A DNA stretch of 8,156 nucleotides from Acidobacteriota bacterium (GCA_021798655.1 JAJZFE010000230.1:1-8156), one strand, 5' to 3'. Positions 1-5,709 are shown, numbered from the stretch's first letter. Translations and numbers: made by a program. Notes: generated by a model not told the origin, from the sequence alone.

Positions 1-444
1 GGCGACGAGGAGGAGGCGGAGTCTCGGATTGTTGGCTGCGGCGATCTCCTTGTCCATGTCCTTGAGCGGTGCGCCGGTGAAGCCCGCGAGGGGGAACTCC
101 ATGTTGCTCTGTCCGGAGGCGAACCAGACGTCGCCGACGAGGAGGTCGGAGAGCGTCTTGTCGGGGCCGTCGCCGGAGAGCGTGAGGGTGTAAGGTCCGC
201 CGGCGGATTCGGGCTGGAGGTAGAGGCTCCACTTGCCGATGGAGTCGGCTTCGGCGAGGACGGTCTGCGCGTGGAAGCGTGCGGTGAGGCGCGCGTGCGG
301 CGTGGCCCAGCCCCAGAGGTGGATGGGACGGTCGCGCTGCAGGACCGCGTGATCGGAGAGCGCGTTGGGCAGGCGAATCTCAGCGTGGAGCGAGAGCGTG
401 GTGCAGGCGCAGAGCGCAGCGGCGGCGAGGGAGAGCAGACGCAT
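1..444 (-). CDS. Sialate O-acetylesterase-like SGNH hydrolase, secreted (N-terminal 148 codons; C-terminus beyond window)
   Basis: The visible 148 residues begin with a signal peptide: Arg2, a Leu/Ala core to about residue 19, and probable cleavage after HA at 20-21. A beta-rich N-terminal domain typical of this family follows (LPNALSDHAVLQRDRP at 25-40, then WGWA and GKWSLYLQP). Next is the SGNH block I motif GDVWFASGQSNMEFP at 104-118, with Ser113 as the expected nucleophile. The family removes O-acetyl esters from sialic acids or other sugars and usually runs to about 450-650 residues, so roughly a quarter is present. The ATG at 444 is supported by AAGAGG (457-452) seven bases upstream. 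The gene follows the VOC gene by 92 bp on the same strand and may have its own promoter there. The family assignment is firm. The true substrate (sialic acid or acetylated plant sugar) cannot be told from this part. Confidence 0.92.
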   Translation of the reverse strand, partial: MRLLSLAAAALCACTTLSLHAEIRLPNALSDHAVLQRDRPIHLWGWATPHARLTARFHAQTVLAEADSIGKWSLYLQPESAGGPYTLTLSGDGPDKTLSDLLVGDVWFASGQSNMEFPLAGFTGAPLKDMDKEIAAANNPRLRLLLVA

Positions 445-488
445 TCGTGGACCTCTTGAGATGTGGGTTGAAGCGCAGGAGTTCAAGC

Positions 489-504
489 GAGATAACGGTA
501 TCAC
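489..504 (-). promoter_or_regulatory. Putative extended -10 and operator-like quasi-palindrome upstream of the sialate O-acetylesterase gene
   Basis: On the minus strand, TGA followed by TACCGT (503-495) fits an extended -10 (TGnTANNNT). It would start transcription near 488 and leave a leader of about 44 nt containing the AAGAGG ribosome site. The same bases form an imperfect dyad centred on CG, with half-sites GAGATAA and GTATCAC (five of seven positions symmetric). This resembles CG-centred LacI-family operators that control sugar genes. No clear -35 is visible. Both readings are inferences from short motifs. Confidence 0.3.
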
Positions 505-536
505 GGTGGTTTCGCGTGCCGCGAAGGCAGCAGAGG

Positions 537-1046
537 CTAGGTGGCCGGGTTGTGTTCGGCGGCGTGGAGCAGAGCCTGCAGGTCGAGCGCGCGGGTGAAC
601 ATGGCGATGTTGCCGTCGGAGTCGCGGGGCCACTCGGGCTGGGGTCGGTCCCAGTAGAGCTCGACGCCGTTGAGGTCGGGATCGTGGAGGTAGAGCGCCT
701 CGCTGACGCCGTGGTCGGCGGCGCCGTCGAGCTGGATGTTGGCAGCGATGAGGCGCTGCAGCGCGTTGCCGAGTTCGGCCTGCGTGGGATAGAGCACGGC
801 GAGGTGATAGAGGCCGGTGGTGCCGGGCGCGGGCGGTTTGCCGCCGAGGCTCTCCCAGGTGTTGATGCCGATGTGATGGTGGTATCCGCCGGCGGAGAGG
901 AACGCGGCGGAGGTGCCGAAGCGCTGCGTGAGCTGGAAGCCGAGCACGCCGCAGTAGAAGGCGAGCGAGCGGTCGAGGTCGGCGACGCGGAGGTGGACGT
1001 GTCCGATGCGGGTCTCGGGATGGATGGGCGTCTGCGGTTGGGTCAC
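537..1046 (-). CDS. VOC-family protein resembling the catechol-2,3-dioxygenase (CatE) N-terminal half
   Basis: The protein has 169 residues and two vicinal-oxygen-chelate modules. Module 1 spans about 14-65 (IGHVHLRVADLDRSLAFY, then the GGYHHHIGIN block at 53-62). Module 2 spans about 78-135 (GLYHLAVLYP, then DHGVSEALYLHDPDLNGVELY). Likely metal ligands are His18, His81 and Glu129, the usual VOC pattern. The ADHGVSEALYL and EWPRD segments match catechol-2,3-dioxygenase-like VOC proteins, but those are often about 280 residues with four modules; this one has two. It may be a small extradiol dioxygenase or another VOC enzyme, and the substrate is unknown. I chose GTG at 1046 because GGAGA lies four bases upstream (1055-1051) and homology starts soon after. 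No ATG lies in frame nearby. The gene starts 22 bp after the DUF4440 gene, so the two are probably co-transcribed. Confidence 0.88.
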   Translation of the reverse strand: MTQPQTPIHPETRIGHVHLRVADLDRSLAFYCGVLGFQLTQRFGTSAAFLSAGGYHHHIGINTWESLGGKPPAPGTTGLYHLAVLYPTQAELGNALQRLIAANIQLDGAADHGVSEALYLHDPDLNGVELYWDRPQPEWPRDSDGNIAMFTRALDLQALLHAAEHNPAT

Positions 1047-1068
1047 GATGTCTCCAGTGCGGTTGAGG

Positions 1069-1629
1069 TCAGGGTTTGGGCAGCGGGTCGAGGGCGTTGG
1101 CGGGCACGTCGTTGGCGCTGGCGTCGAGCGCGACCTTCCACTGTCCGGCGACCTTCTTCCAGACGGTGATGAAGCGGCCGGAGGCAGCGACGGGCTTGCC
1201 GTTGGTGATGGTGAGGGCGGTGTAATGTCCCCAGGCGAATCCGGAGAGTGCGTTGGGTCCCATCTGCGCGCCTTCGGCGTACCAGGTGAGCTGGTAGTCC
1301 TGCGGGAGCCACTGTGCGGCGGCGGCGATGGCGGCGCGACCGAGCACGGGCGGCTGCGCGTTCTGCAGCGTGATGCCATCGTCGGCGAACCAGTCGGCGA
1401 AGGCCTTGCCGCCGCCTTTGGCGACAGCGTCGGAGAACTCGCCTTCGAGCCGGACAAGCTCCAGCTGACCGGCGGAGAGCGTGGGCATGGTGAGCGGCGT
1501 GAGCGTGGGGCCTTTGGGCGGTATCGCGAGCGGTGGGACGGGCGTTTGGGCACGCAGCGCGAGCGATGGAAGCAGCAGCGTTGCGGCGAGGACAGCGTAG
1601 CGGAGTGGCTTGCGCGCGGGGCGGCTCAT
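1069..1629 (-). CDS. Secreted DUF4440 / SnoaL-like (NTF2-fold) protein
   Basis: The protein has 186 residues. The N-terminus is a clear signal peptide: basic SRPARKPLR, hydrophobic core YAVLAATLLLPSLAL, then RAQ with predicted cleavage near residue 27. After a proline-rich linker (about 29-48), residues 49-175 form a DUF4440-type NTF2-like domain. Landmarks are LEGEFSDAVAKGG, FADWFADDGITL, VLGRAAIAAA, a WGHYTAL strand, and the closing ITVWKKVAGQWKVALD strand that is characteristic of this family. Members of this fold act as small-ligand-binding proteins or ester/ketone isomerase-like enzymes, and no catalytic role can be assigned here. The gene heads the minus-strand cluster with the VOC gene. 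The start codon has no Shine-Dalgarno sequence but lies seven bases after a -10 box, TACAAT, so the transcript may be leaderless. The family call is good; the function is unknown. Confidence 0.87.
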   Translation of the reverse strand: MSRPARKPLRYAVLAATLLLPSLALRAQTPVPPLAIPPKGPTLTPLTMPTLSAGQLELVRLEGEFSDAVAKGGGKAFADWFADDGITLQNAQPPVLGRAAIAAAAQWLPQDYQLTWYAEGAQMGPNALSGFAWGHYTALTITNGKPVAASGRFITVWKKVAGQWKVALDASANDVPANALDPLPKP

Positions 1630-1636
1630 GGGTGAG

Positions 1637-1642
1637 ATTGTA
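1637..1642 (-). promoter_or_regulatory. -10 box for the DUF4440 gene, placed for a leaderless transcript
   Basis: TACAAT on the minus strand matches the TATAAT consensus at five of six positions. Exactly seven bases separate it from the ATG at 1629, so transcription would begin at or next to the start codon. The absence of any ribosome-binding sequence before this ATG agrees with that. The -35 region is unremarkable. Confidence 0.5.
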
Positions 1643-1643
1643 C

Positions 1644-1661
1644 GTCTGCGCGGCCGCAGAC
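1644..1661. promoter_or_regulatory. Perfect 7+7 bp dyad between two divergent -10 boxes (candidate shared operator)
   Basis: The arms GTCTGCG and CGCAGAC are exact reverse complements around a CGGC spacer. The dyad fills nearly all of the space between the minus-strand -10 (1637-1642) and the plus-strand extended -10 (1662-1670). A dimeric regulator bound here would cover both -35 regions. It is visible in the sequence; an operator role is inference, and a GC-rich chance palindrome is possible. Confidence 0.45.
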
Positions 1662-1670
1662 TGGTATGCT
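1662..1670 (+). promoter_or_regulatory. Extended -10 for the symporter gene, placed for a leaderless transcript
   Basis: TGGTATGCT contains the TGn extension followed by TATGCT, which fits TANNNT. Seven bases separate it from the ATG at 1678, the same spacing as on the opposite strand. No Shine-Dalgarno sequence precedes either candidate ATG (1666 or 1678). If this is the -10, the ATG at 1666 lies inside the promoter and 1678 is the real start. Confidence 0.45.
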
Positions 1671-1677
1671 TCGCAGC

Positions 1678-2973
1678 ATGAGTGCAGTGCTGTGGACAGG
1701 GTTGCGTGTGGCCGCGATGGCGTCGCTGGCGGTGTTTGCGTGGCGGCGCAGGCGGCTGACGCCGTGGATCTTTGTGGCGATGGTTGCGGGCGCGGAGCTG
1801 GGCTTCGATGCGCCGCATGTGGCGGTGCAGCTGCGGGTGTTCTCGGACGTGTTTCTGCGGCTGATCAAGACGATCGTCGCGCCGCTGATCTTTTCGACGT
1901 TGGTGGTGGGGGTGGCCGGGCATGGCGACCTGAAGGGCATCGGCCGCATCGGCGTGAAGGCGCTGGTGTACTTCGAGGTGGTGACGACGCTGGCGCTGGC
2001 GATTGGACTGCTGGCGATCAACCTGAGCAAGGCTGGCGTTGGTGTGGCCGTGACGGCTAGCGCGGCGCAGAGCGTTACGATTGCGCCGACGCATTGGGAT
2101 GAGTTTGTGCTGCACATCTTTCCGGAGAACATCGCGAAGAGCGTTGCCGAAGGGCAGATTCTGCAGGTGGCGGTGTTCGCGCTGCTGTTCGGCATTGCGC
2201 TGTCGCTGTTGAGCGCGGAGAGGCGCGAGCCGGTGGTGCGGCTGTTCGAGAGCGTGAGCGAGGTGATGTTCAAGTTCACGAATCTTGTGATGTATCTGTC
2301 GCCGCTGGCGGTGGGCGGGGCGATGGCGTACACCGTTGGGCACAGCGGGCTGGGCGTGCTGGTGAACCTGGGCAAGCTGCTGCTGACGCTGTATGGCGCG
2401 CTGGCGGCGTTTGGGCTGGTGGTGCTGGTGCCGGTGATGCTGGTGTTTCGCGTGCCGGTGCGCGGGTTCCTGCGCGCGGTGGCCGAGCCGGCGACCATCG
2501 CGTTTGGCACCGCAACCAGCGAGGCCGCGCTGCCGAGTGCGATGGAGCGCATGGAGGCATTCGGGGTGCCGCGGCGGATTGTGGCGTTCGTGATCCCGGC
2601 GGGCTACAGCTTTAATCTGGATGGCTCGACGCTGTACCTGGCGATTGCGGCGGTGTTCGTGGCGCAGGCCGGCGGCATCCACCTGACGCTGGGCCAGCAG
2701 CTGACGATGATGGTGACGCTGCTGCTGACCAGCAAGGGCATCGCCGGGGTTCCGCGGGCGATGCTGGTGGTGCTGCTGGCGACGGCGGCGGAGTTTCACC
2801 TGCCGCTGGAGCCGGTGGCGATGATCCTCGGCGTGGATGTGCTGATGGACATGGCGCGGACGATGACCAACGTGGTGGGCAACTGCCTGGCCAGCGCGGT
2901 GGTGGCTCGCTGGGAGGGCGAGTTTGGCACCGAAGCAGCAAGCGCGGTGGTGCTGGAAGGCGCAGAGCTGTAG
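1678..2973 (+). CDS. Dicarboxylate/amino acid:cation symporter, DAACS family (GltP/DctA-like)
   Basis: This inner-membrane protein of 431 residues matches the usual family length. The N-terminal half carries hydrophobic helices, including the conserved FLRLIKTIVAPLIFSTLVV stretch. Next comes hairpin HP1 (FGTATSEAALP), then TM7 with NLDGS at 313-317 (the family's NMDGT motif). HP2 contains TSKGIAGVP at 351-359, and the TM8 signature runs from Asp387 to Asn402 (DVLMDMARTMTNVVGN). Relative to the archaeal homologue GltPh, the side-chain-binding Arg (394) and substrate-amino-binding Asp (391) are kept. The sodium-site Asp is Asn402, as in proton-coupled DctA-type carriers. Uptake of acidic amino acids or C4-dicarboxylates is therefore likely, with coupling ion uncertain. 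ATG 1678 was preferred over 1666 because of the -10 position. The gene is divergent from the DUF4440 gene and convergent with the esterase. Confidence 0.95.
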   Translation: MSAVLWTGLRVAAMASLAVFAWRRRRLTPWIFVAMVAGAELGFDAPHVAVQLRVFSDVFLRLIKTIVAPLIFSTLVVGVAGHGDLKGIGRIGVKALVYFEVVTTLALAIGLLAINLSKAGVGVAVTASAAQSVTIAPTHWDEFVLHIFPENIAKSVAEGQILQVAVFALLFGIALSLLSAERREPVVRLFESVSEVMFKFTNLVMYLSPLAVGGAMAYTVGHSGLGVLVNLGKLLLTLYGALAAFGLVVLVPVMLVFRVPVRGFLRAVAEPATIAFGTATSEAALPSAMERMEAFGVPRRIVAFVIPAGYSFNLDGSTLYLAIAAVFVAQAGGIHLTLGQQLTMMVTLLLTSKGIAGVPRAMLVVLLATAAEFHLPLEPVAMILGVDVLMDMARTMTNVVGNCLASAVVARWEGEFGTEAASAVVLEGAEL

Positions 2974-2978
2974 GGGTA

Positions 2979-2988
2979 CCCCCCCCCC
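2979..2988 (+). repeat. Homopolymer tract of ten C residues
   Basis: The tract starts five bases after the symporter stop codon. The preceding GGGG and TA make the left end a short palindrome (GGGGTACCCC, 2973-2982). Such a run is prone to replication slippage and sequencing error, but it lies outside coding sequence. Confidence 0.9.
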
Positions 2989-3000
2989 GATTTTCGCTTG

Positions 3001-3058
3001 ATCTCTGGAATCAACAGGTTACGCGGTGTTGTGGCTGCAAAATATTGATTCCAGAGAT
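3001..3058. repeat. Perfect 14-bp inverted repeat with a 30-nt loop
   Basis: The arms ATCTCTGGAATCAA (3001-3014) and TTGATTCCAGAGAT (3045-3058) are exact reverse complements. The loop is 3015-3044. The location, between two convergent genes, suits a bidirectional terminator or a transcript-end hairpin, but no long T run follows and the loop is long. It could instead be a small dispersed palindromic element or a protein-binding site. Confidence 0.75.
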
Positions 3059-3238
3059 TTTACGGGCATAATATTCAAAACATGGGGGTTACGGGCGGTT
3101 TTCGTGGTGCGAGGTTTTTTGTGACCGTTTCCGGTGAGCCCGTTTCCTGTTGCCAGTTACTTCTCTATTTCTATTGTATCGAGTGGGACAGGGGGAATGT
3201 GTTTTTCGTTTTTGCGGGGTAAAGCGTTTGTGGTGAAT

Positions 3239-3269
3239 GGGTTATGGGTTTGGGGTGGTGGGTTGGGGG
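3239..3269 (+). other. G-quadruplex-type motif
   Basis: Five G runs of 3, 3, 4, 3 and 5 bases lie at 3239-3241, 3246-3248, 3252-3255, 3260-3262 and 3265-3269, with connecting loops of 4, 3, 4 and 2 bases. This meets the usual G3+N1-7 definition with one run to spare. It lies about 50 bp beyond the esterase stop, on the strand opposite that gene's mRNA sequence. Folding in vivo is unproven. Confidence 0.5.
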
Positions 3270-3321
3270 TTGACAGAGCGAGTTTGTGGGGAAACCAGGA
3301 GGAAGAAAATTTGCCGAGGTG

Positions 3322-4401
3322 CTAGGGGCAGGGGTTGTCGGTGTTGTTGGGGTTGGGTTTGATGGGGCGGCCGGCGGGTGGGGGTTGCTGGGTGTCGAGC
3401 GGGCAGGGTTGGACGGGGCCTGTGCTGAGGCCGGTGTAGGGTCGGCCGCTCTCGTGGTGGGGCTCGCTGGGCAGGATGCCGGTGGAGTGGAGCCAGGCGG
3501 TGGCGAGGTGGGTCCAGTGCTGCTCGGGAGCGTTGGGCGGGTCGACGCCGAAGCCGTGGCCGCCGGTGGCGTAGTAGTGCAGCTCGGCGGGGACGTGGGC
3601 GTCCATCAACGCGCGGTAGTAGACCAGGGCGTTGCGTCCGTAGCCTTTGTCGTTTTCGGCCTGGATGAGGAAGGTGGGCGGGGTGAACTGGTTGGGGGTG
3701 TAGACGGCGTCGAGTGAGGTTTCGGCGGGCGGGACGGCGAGATAGGCAGGGTAGCCGAGGATGGCGAAGGCGGGTGCGGCGCGGCGGGGGGTGCCGTTGA
3801 CGGTGGGGACGTCGGGCGCGGCGGGGGTGGAGAGGACGTGGACGTCGTCGGGATGGGTGGAGAGGAGGACGGCGAGGTTGCCGCCGGCGGAGTAGCCGAT
3901 GACGCCGATGCGGTCGGGGTTGATGTGCCACTCGGCGGCGTGCTGGCGGGCGAGGCGCATGGCCTGCTGGGCGTCTTCGAGGTCGGCGGGGTTGTCGGGG
4001 TAGTGGCCCTGTTCCGGCACGCGGTACTTGACGAGGAGGCAGGTGACGCCGATGCGGTTGAGCCAGTCGCAGGTGTCGGTGCCTTCGCCGTTCCAGGCGA
4101 GGCGGACGTAGCCGCCGCCGGGGAAGACGAGCGCGGCGACGTGGGTGTCCTTGCCGGGCAGCGGGGAGTAGACGGAGAGGGTGGGAACGGTGACGTTGGT
4201 GAGGCGGGCGGAGCGTTTGCCGTTGAAGAGTGCGTCGGTGGGCTTGGTGGTGTCGATCTCGGGGTCGGTGGTCTGGGGAGGCTCGGGAGTGGCGTGGGGC
4301 CAGAGCGGGAGGATGATGGGCTGAGGAGCGGTCTGCGCGTGCGCGGTGGCGAGCGTGGCGGCGAAGAGGAGAGCGGCGATGGTGATGCCCCGGAGATTCA
4401 T
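3322..4401 (-). CDS. Secreted alpha/beta-hydrolase esterase (acetyl-xylan / BD-FAE-like carbohydrate esterase)
   Basis: The protein has 359 residues. A signal peptide occupies 1-22 (core ITIAALLFAATLAT, cleavage after AHA). LPLWP near 31 and the strand VPTLSVYSP at 72-80 open the family's fold. FPGGGY at 93-98 supplies the oxyanion hole. GYSAGG at 169-174 holds the nucleophile Ser171, and HGF at 282-284 holds the catalytic His282. Asp251, in AENDKGY, is the likely acid, where relatives often have a D-D motif. These secreted enzymes remove acetyl or feruloyl groups from xylan and similar polymers; the exact ester is not decidable here. The domain ends near residue 313, and a 45-residue tail rich in Pro, Gly, Asn and Thr follows, of unknown use. 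ATG 4401 gives the ideal signal peptide. It has no Shine-Dalgarno sequence, but a TACGAT box lies eight bases upstream. Confidence 0.93.
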   Translation of the reverse strand: MNLRGITIAALLFAATLATAHAQTAPQPIILPLWPHATPEPPQTTDPEIDTTKPTDALFNGKRSARLTNVTVPTLSVYSPLPGKDTHVAALVFPGGGYVRLAWNGEGTDTCDWLNRIGVTCLLVKYRVPEQGHYPDNPADLEDAQQAMRLARQHAAEWHINPDRIGVIGYSAGGNLAVLLSTHPDDVHVLSTPAAPDVPTVNGTPRRAAPAFAILGYPAYLAVPPAETSLDAVYTPNQFTPPTFLIQAENDKGYGRNALVYYRALMDAHVPAELHYYATGGHGFGVDPPNAPEQHWTHLATAWLHSTGILPSEPHHESGRPYTGLSTGPVQPCPLDTQQPPPAGRPIKPNPNNTDNPCP

Positions 4402-4409
4402 AGAGGGAC

Positions 4410-4415
4410 ATCGTA
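4410..4415 (-). promoter_or_regulatory. -10-like box for the esterase gene, placed for a leaderless transcript
   Basis: On the minus strand TACGAT fits TANNNT (four of six consensus bases) and lies eight bases before the ATG at 4401. The absence of a ribosome-binding sequence before that ATG supports a leaderless or near-leaderless transcript. The heptamer array begins 30 bp further upstream, in the region where an activator or the -35 would lie. Confidence 0.35.
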
Positions 4416-4445
4416 TGCCGAAAGACGGGCGGGGGCAATGAGGAG

Positions 4446-4592
4446 GAAGGAGGAAGTAGCGAGTAGGAAGGAGGAAGTAGCGAGTAGGAAGTAGGAAGTA
4501 GGAAGTAGCGAGTAGGAAGTAGCGAGTAGGGAGTAGGGAGTAGCGAGTAGCGAGTAGGAAGTAGCGAGGAGCGAGTAGGGAGGAGGGAGTTG
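4446..4592. repeat. Heptanucleotide tandem array, 21 units in unbroken phase
   Basis: The array is 147 bp, exactly 21 units of 7 bp with no indel. Unit types are GAAGTAG (7 copies), CGAGTAG (7), GGAGTAG (2) and five variants: GAAGGAG twice, plus CGAGGAG, GGAGGAG and GGAGTTG. The first 21 bp (4446-4466) are duplicated exactly at 4467-4487, pointing to recent three-unit expansion. Degenerate purine-rich sequence continues on both sides. On the plus strand every unit with TAG closes reading frames, while the minus strand is open in all three frames and would read as YSLLPTR-type heptads. I consider that a by-product, not a protein. The array lies between the divergent esterase and LprI-domain genes. 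Its copy number could alter promoter spacing. It resembles in form the heptameric STRR repeats known from cyanobacteria. Confidence 0.92.
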
Positions 4593-4644
4593 GGAGGACG
4601 TTGGCGTGAGAGGATGGTGGCGATGCGGAGGTGTTGCGTTGAGG

Positions 4645-5709
4645 ATGCGGCTGCGGGTGGCGGTGATGCTGGTGGCGGCGACCGTGTGTGCCGTGGCGCG
4701 AGGGGCGAGCTTTGATTGCAAGGTGGCGCGGACGGATATCGAGCGGGCGATCTGCAGCGACAAGGAGCTGAGCGCGGCGGATGAGGCGCTGGCGGCGCAG
4801 TACAAGGCGACGCTGGCGATGGCGCCGGAGGAGGTGCAGACGGAGATTCGTGAGGACCAGCGGACGTGGTTGCGGAGCCTGGGGACGGTGTGCCGGGCGG
4901 ATGCGGTGGCGCGGGAGCATACGGCGGCGCGGCGGGCGGAGCTGGTGTCGTGCCTGAAGGACCAGTACAAGAGCCAGACCGAGGCGTTGCAGCAGCGCGT
5001 GGTGAAGAAGGGCGGCGTGGTGTTTGTGATGCGGTCGGTGACGCTGAAGACCAAGGACGCGCCGGACGATACGGCGGTGGATGGCGGCGAGACGAATCCG
5101 GGGTATGGGACGTTGACGGCGGTGTGGCCGCAGGCGATGAGCAGCGATGCGGAGTGGGTGGCGTGGAACGCGGCGATGCTGCTGGAGGTGCAGAAGATGG
5201 CGGGCGGCGACGGGAAGACTGCCGGTGGGTGGAAGAGCGAGTGGGCTCAGGGTGTGGACAGTGACGTGACGGCGCGGCTGGAGGAGGTGAGCGCGGGGCG
5301 GGTGAGCGTGAGCGTGGGCGACGAGGTGATGGGGCATGGCGCGGCGCATCCGAGCGAAAGCTACGAGGAGTTTCACTGGCTGCTGGCGGAGCGGCGTTGG
5401 CTGCGCGCGACGGACGTGTTTGCGGCGGGGAGCGGGTGGGCGTCGGTGCTGGAGGCGCGGTGCCGGGCGAGTTTGAAGGCGCAGCTAGGCGACGACTACG
5501 AGAGCTATGCGGGCGGCAAGGCGGAGTTTGCGAAGGCGCTGCGCGAGGTGATCGTCGAACCAGAGAACTGGGTGATGGATGCGAAGGGGTTGAGCGTGAG
5601 CTTTCCGGAGTACAGCGTGACGCCGCGGGCGCAGCCGGTGGATCCGGTGGAGGTGCCGTGGAGCGCGCTACAGGGGGTGCTGGCGAAGGGGTTTGTGGTG
5701 GGGCCGTAG
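4645..5709 (+). CDS. Secreted LprI-domain (DUF1311) plus RsiV-like DUF3298 protein
   Basis: From ATG 4645 the product has 354 residues. A signal peptide covers 1-21 (RLRVAVMLVAATVCAVARGA). Residues 23-105 form an LprI domain with four cysteines placed as in the family (25, 37, 83 and 103), including FDCKVARTDIERAIC and the DQRTWL segment at 71-76. A middle strand-rich part (about 115-215) leads to GHGAAHPSESYEEFHWLL and ends with a DUF3298/RsiV-type domain (LSVSFPEYSVTPRA...VPWSALQGVL). LprI and RsiV relatives are linked to lysozyme binding or inhibition, so an envelope-defence role is plausible but unproven. Start choice is open. GTG 4606 has GGAGG eight bases upstream (4593-4597), and TTG 4639 has GGAGG seven bases upstream (4627-4631). 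The purine-rich array makes such matches cheap, so I kept the ATG with the cleanest signal peptide. Confidence 0.88.
   Translation: MRLRVAVMLVAATVCAVARGASFDCKVARTDIERAICSDKELSAADEALAAQYKATLAMAPEEVQTEIREDQRTWLRSLGTVCRADAVAREHTAARRAELVSCLKDQYKSQTEALQQRVVKKGGVVFVMRSVTLKTKDAPDDTAVDGGETNPGYGTLTAVWPQAMSSDAEWVAWNAAMLLEVQKMAGGDGKTAGGWKSEWAQGVDSDVTARLEEVSAGRVSVSVGDEVMGHGAAHPSESYEEFHWLLAERRWLRATDVFAAGSGWASVLEARCRASLKAQLGDDYESYAGGKAEFAKALREVIVEPENWVMDAKGLSVSFPEYSVTPRAQPVDPVEVPWSALQGVLAKGFVVGP

Larger units (their letters stand above)
2974..3321. other. Convergent intergenic region of lower GC, no gene seen
   Basis: This 348-bp stretch lies between the stop codons of the symporter and the esterase. It is visibly richer in A and T than its flanks up to about 3230, with T runs at 3115-3120 and 3203-3207. 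It holds a C10 tract, a 14-bp inverted repeat and a G-quadruplex-type motif, listed separately. A 63-codon GTG frame at 3134 has no supporting ribosome site or recognisable sequence, and I do not call it. No canonical stem-plus-T-run terminator was found. Confidence 0.6.

Noticed and set aside
1069..2799. The 576-codon minus-strand frame that extends the DUF4440 protein upstream
   Set aside because: The extension is His/Arg/Gln-rich antisense to the symporter. The ATG at 1629 gives a proper signal peptide and is preceded by a -10 box.
3134..3325. A 63-codon plus-strand GTG frame in the convergent intergenic region
   Set aside because: There is no ribosome site, no recognisable domain, a G/T-rich low-complexity second half, and overlap with the esterase stop.
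4446..4592. A protein made of YSLLPTR-type heptad repeats encoded on the minus strand of the array
   Set aside because: A 7-bp repeat without stops is open in all three frames and gives such heptads automatically. No start, ribosome site or flanking domain supports translation.
4439..4600. CRISPR array
   Set aside because: The units are 7 bp in direct tandem with no spacers and no cas genes nearby.
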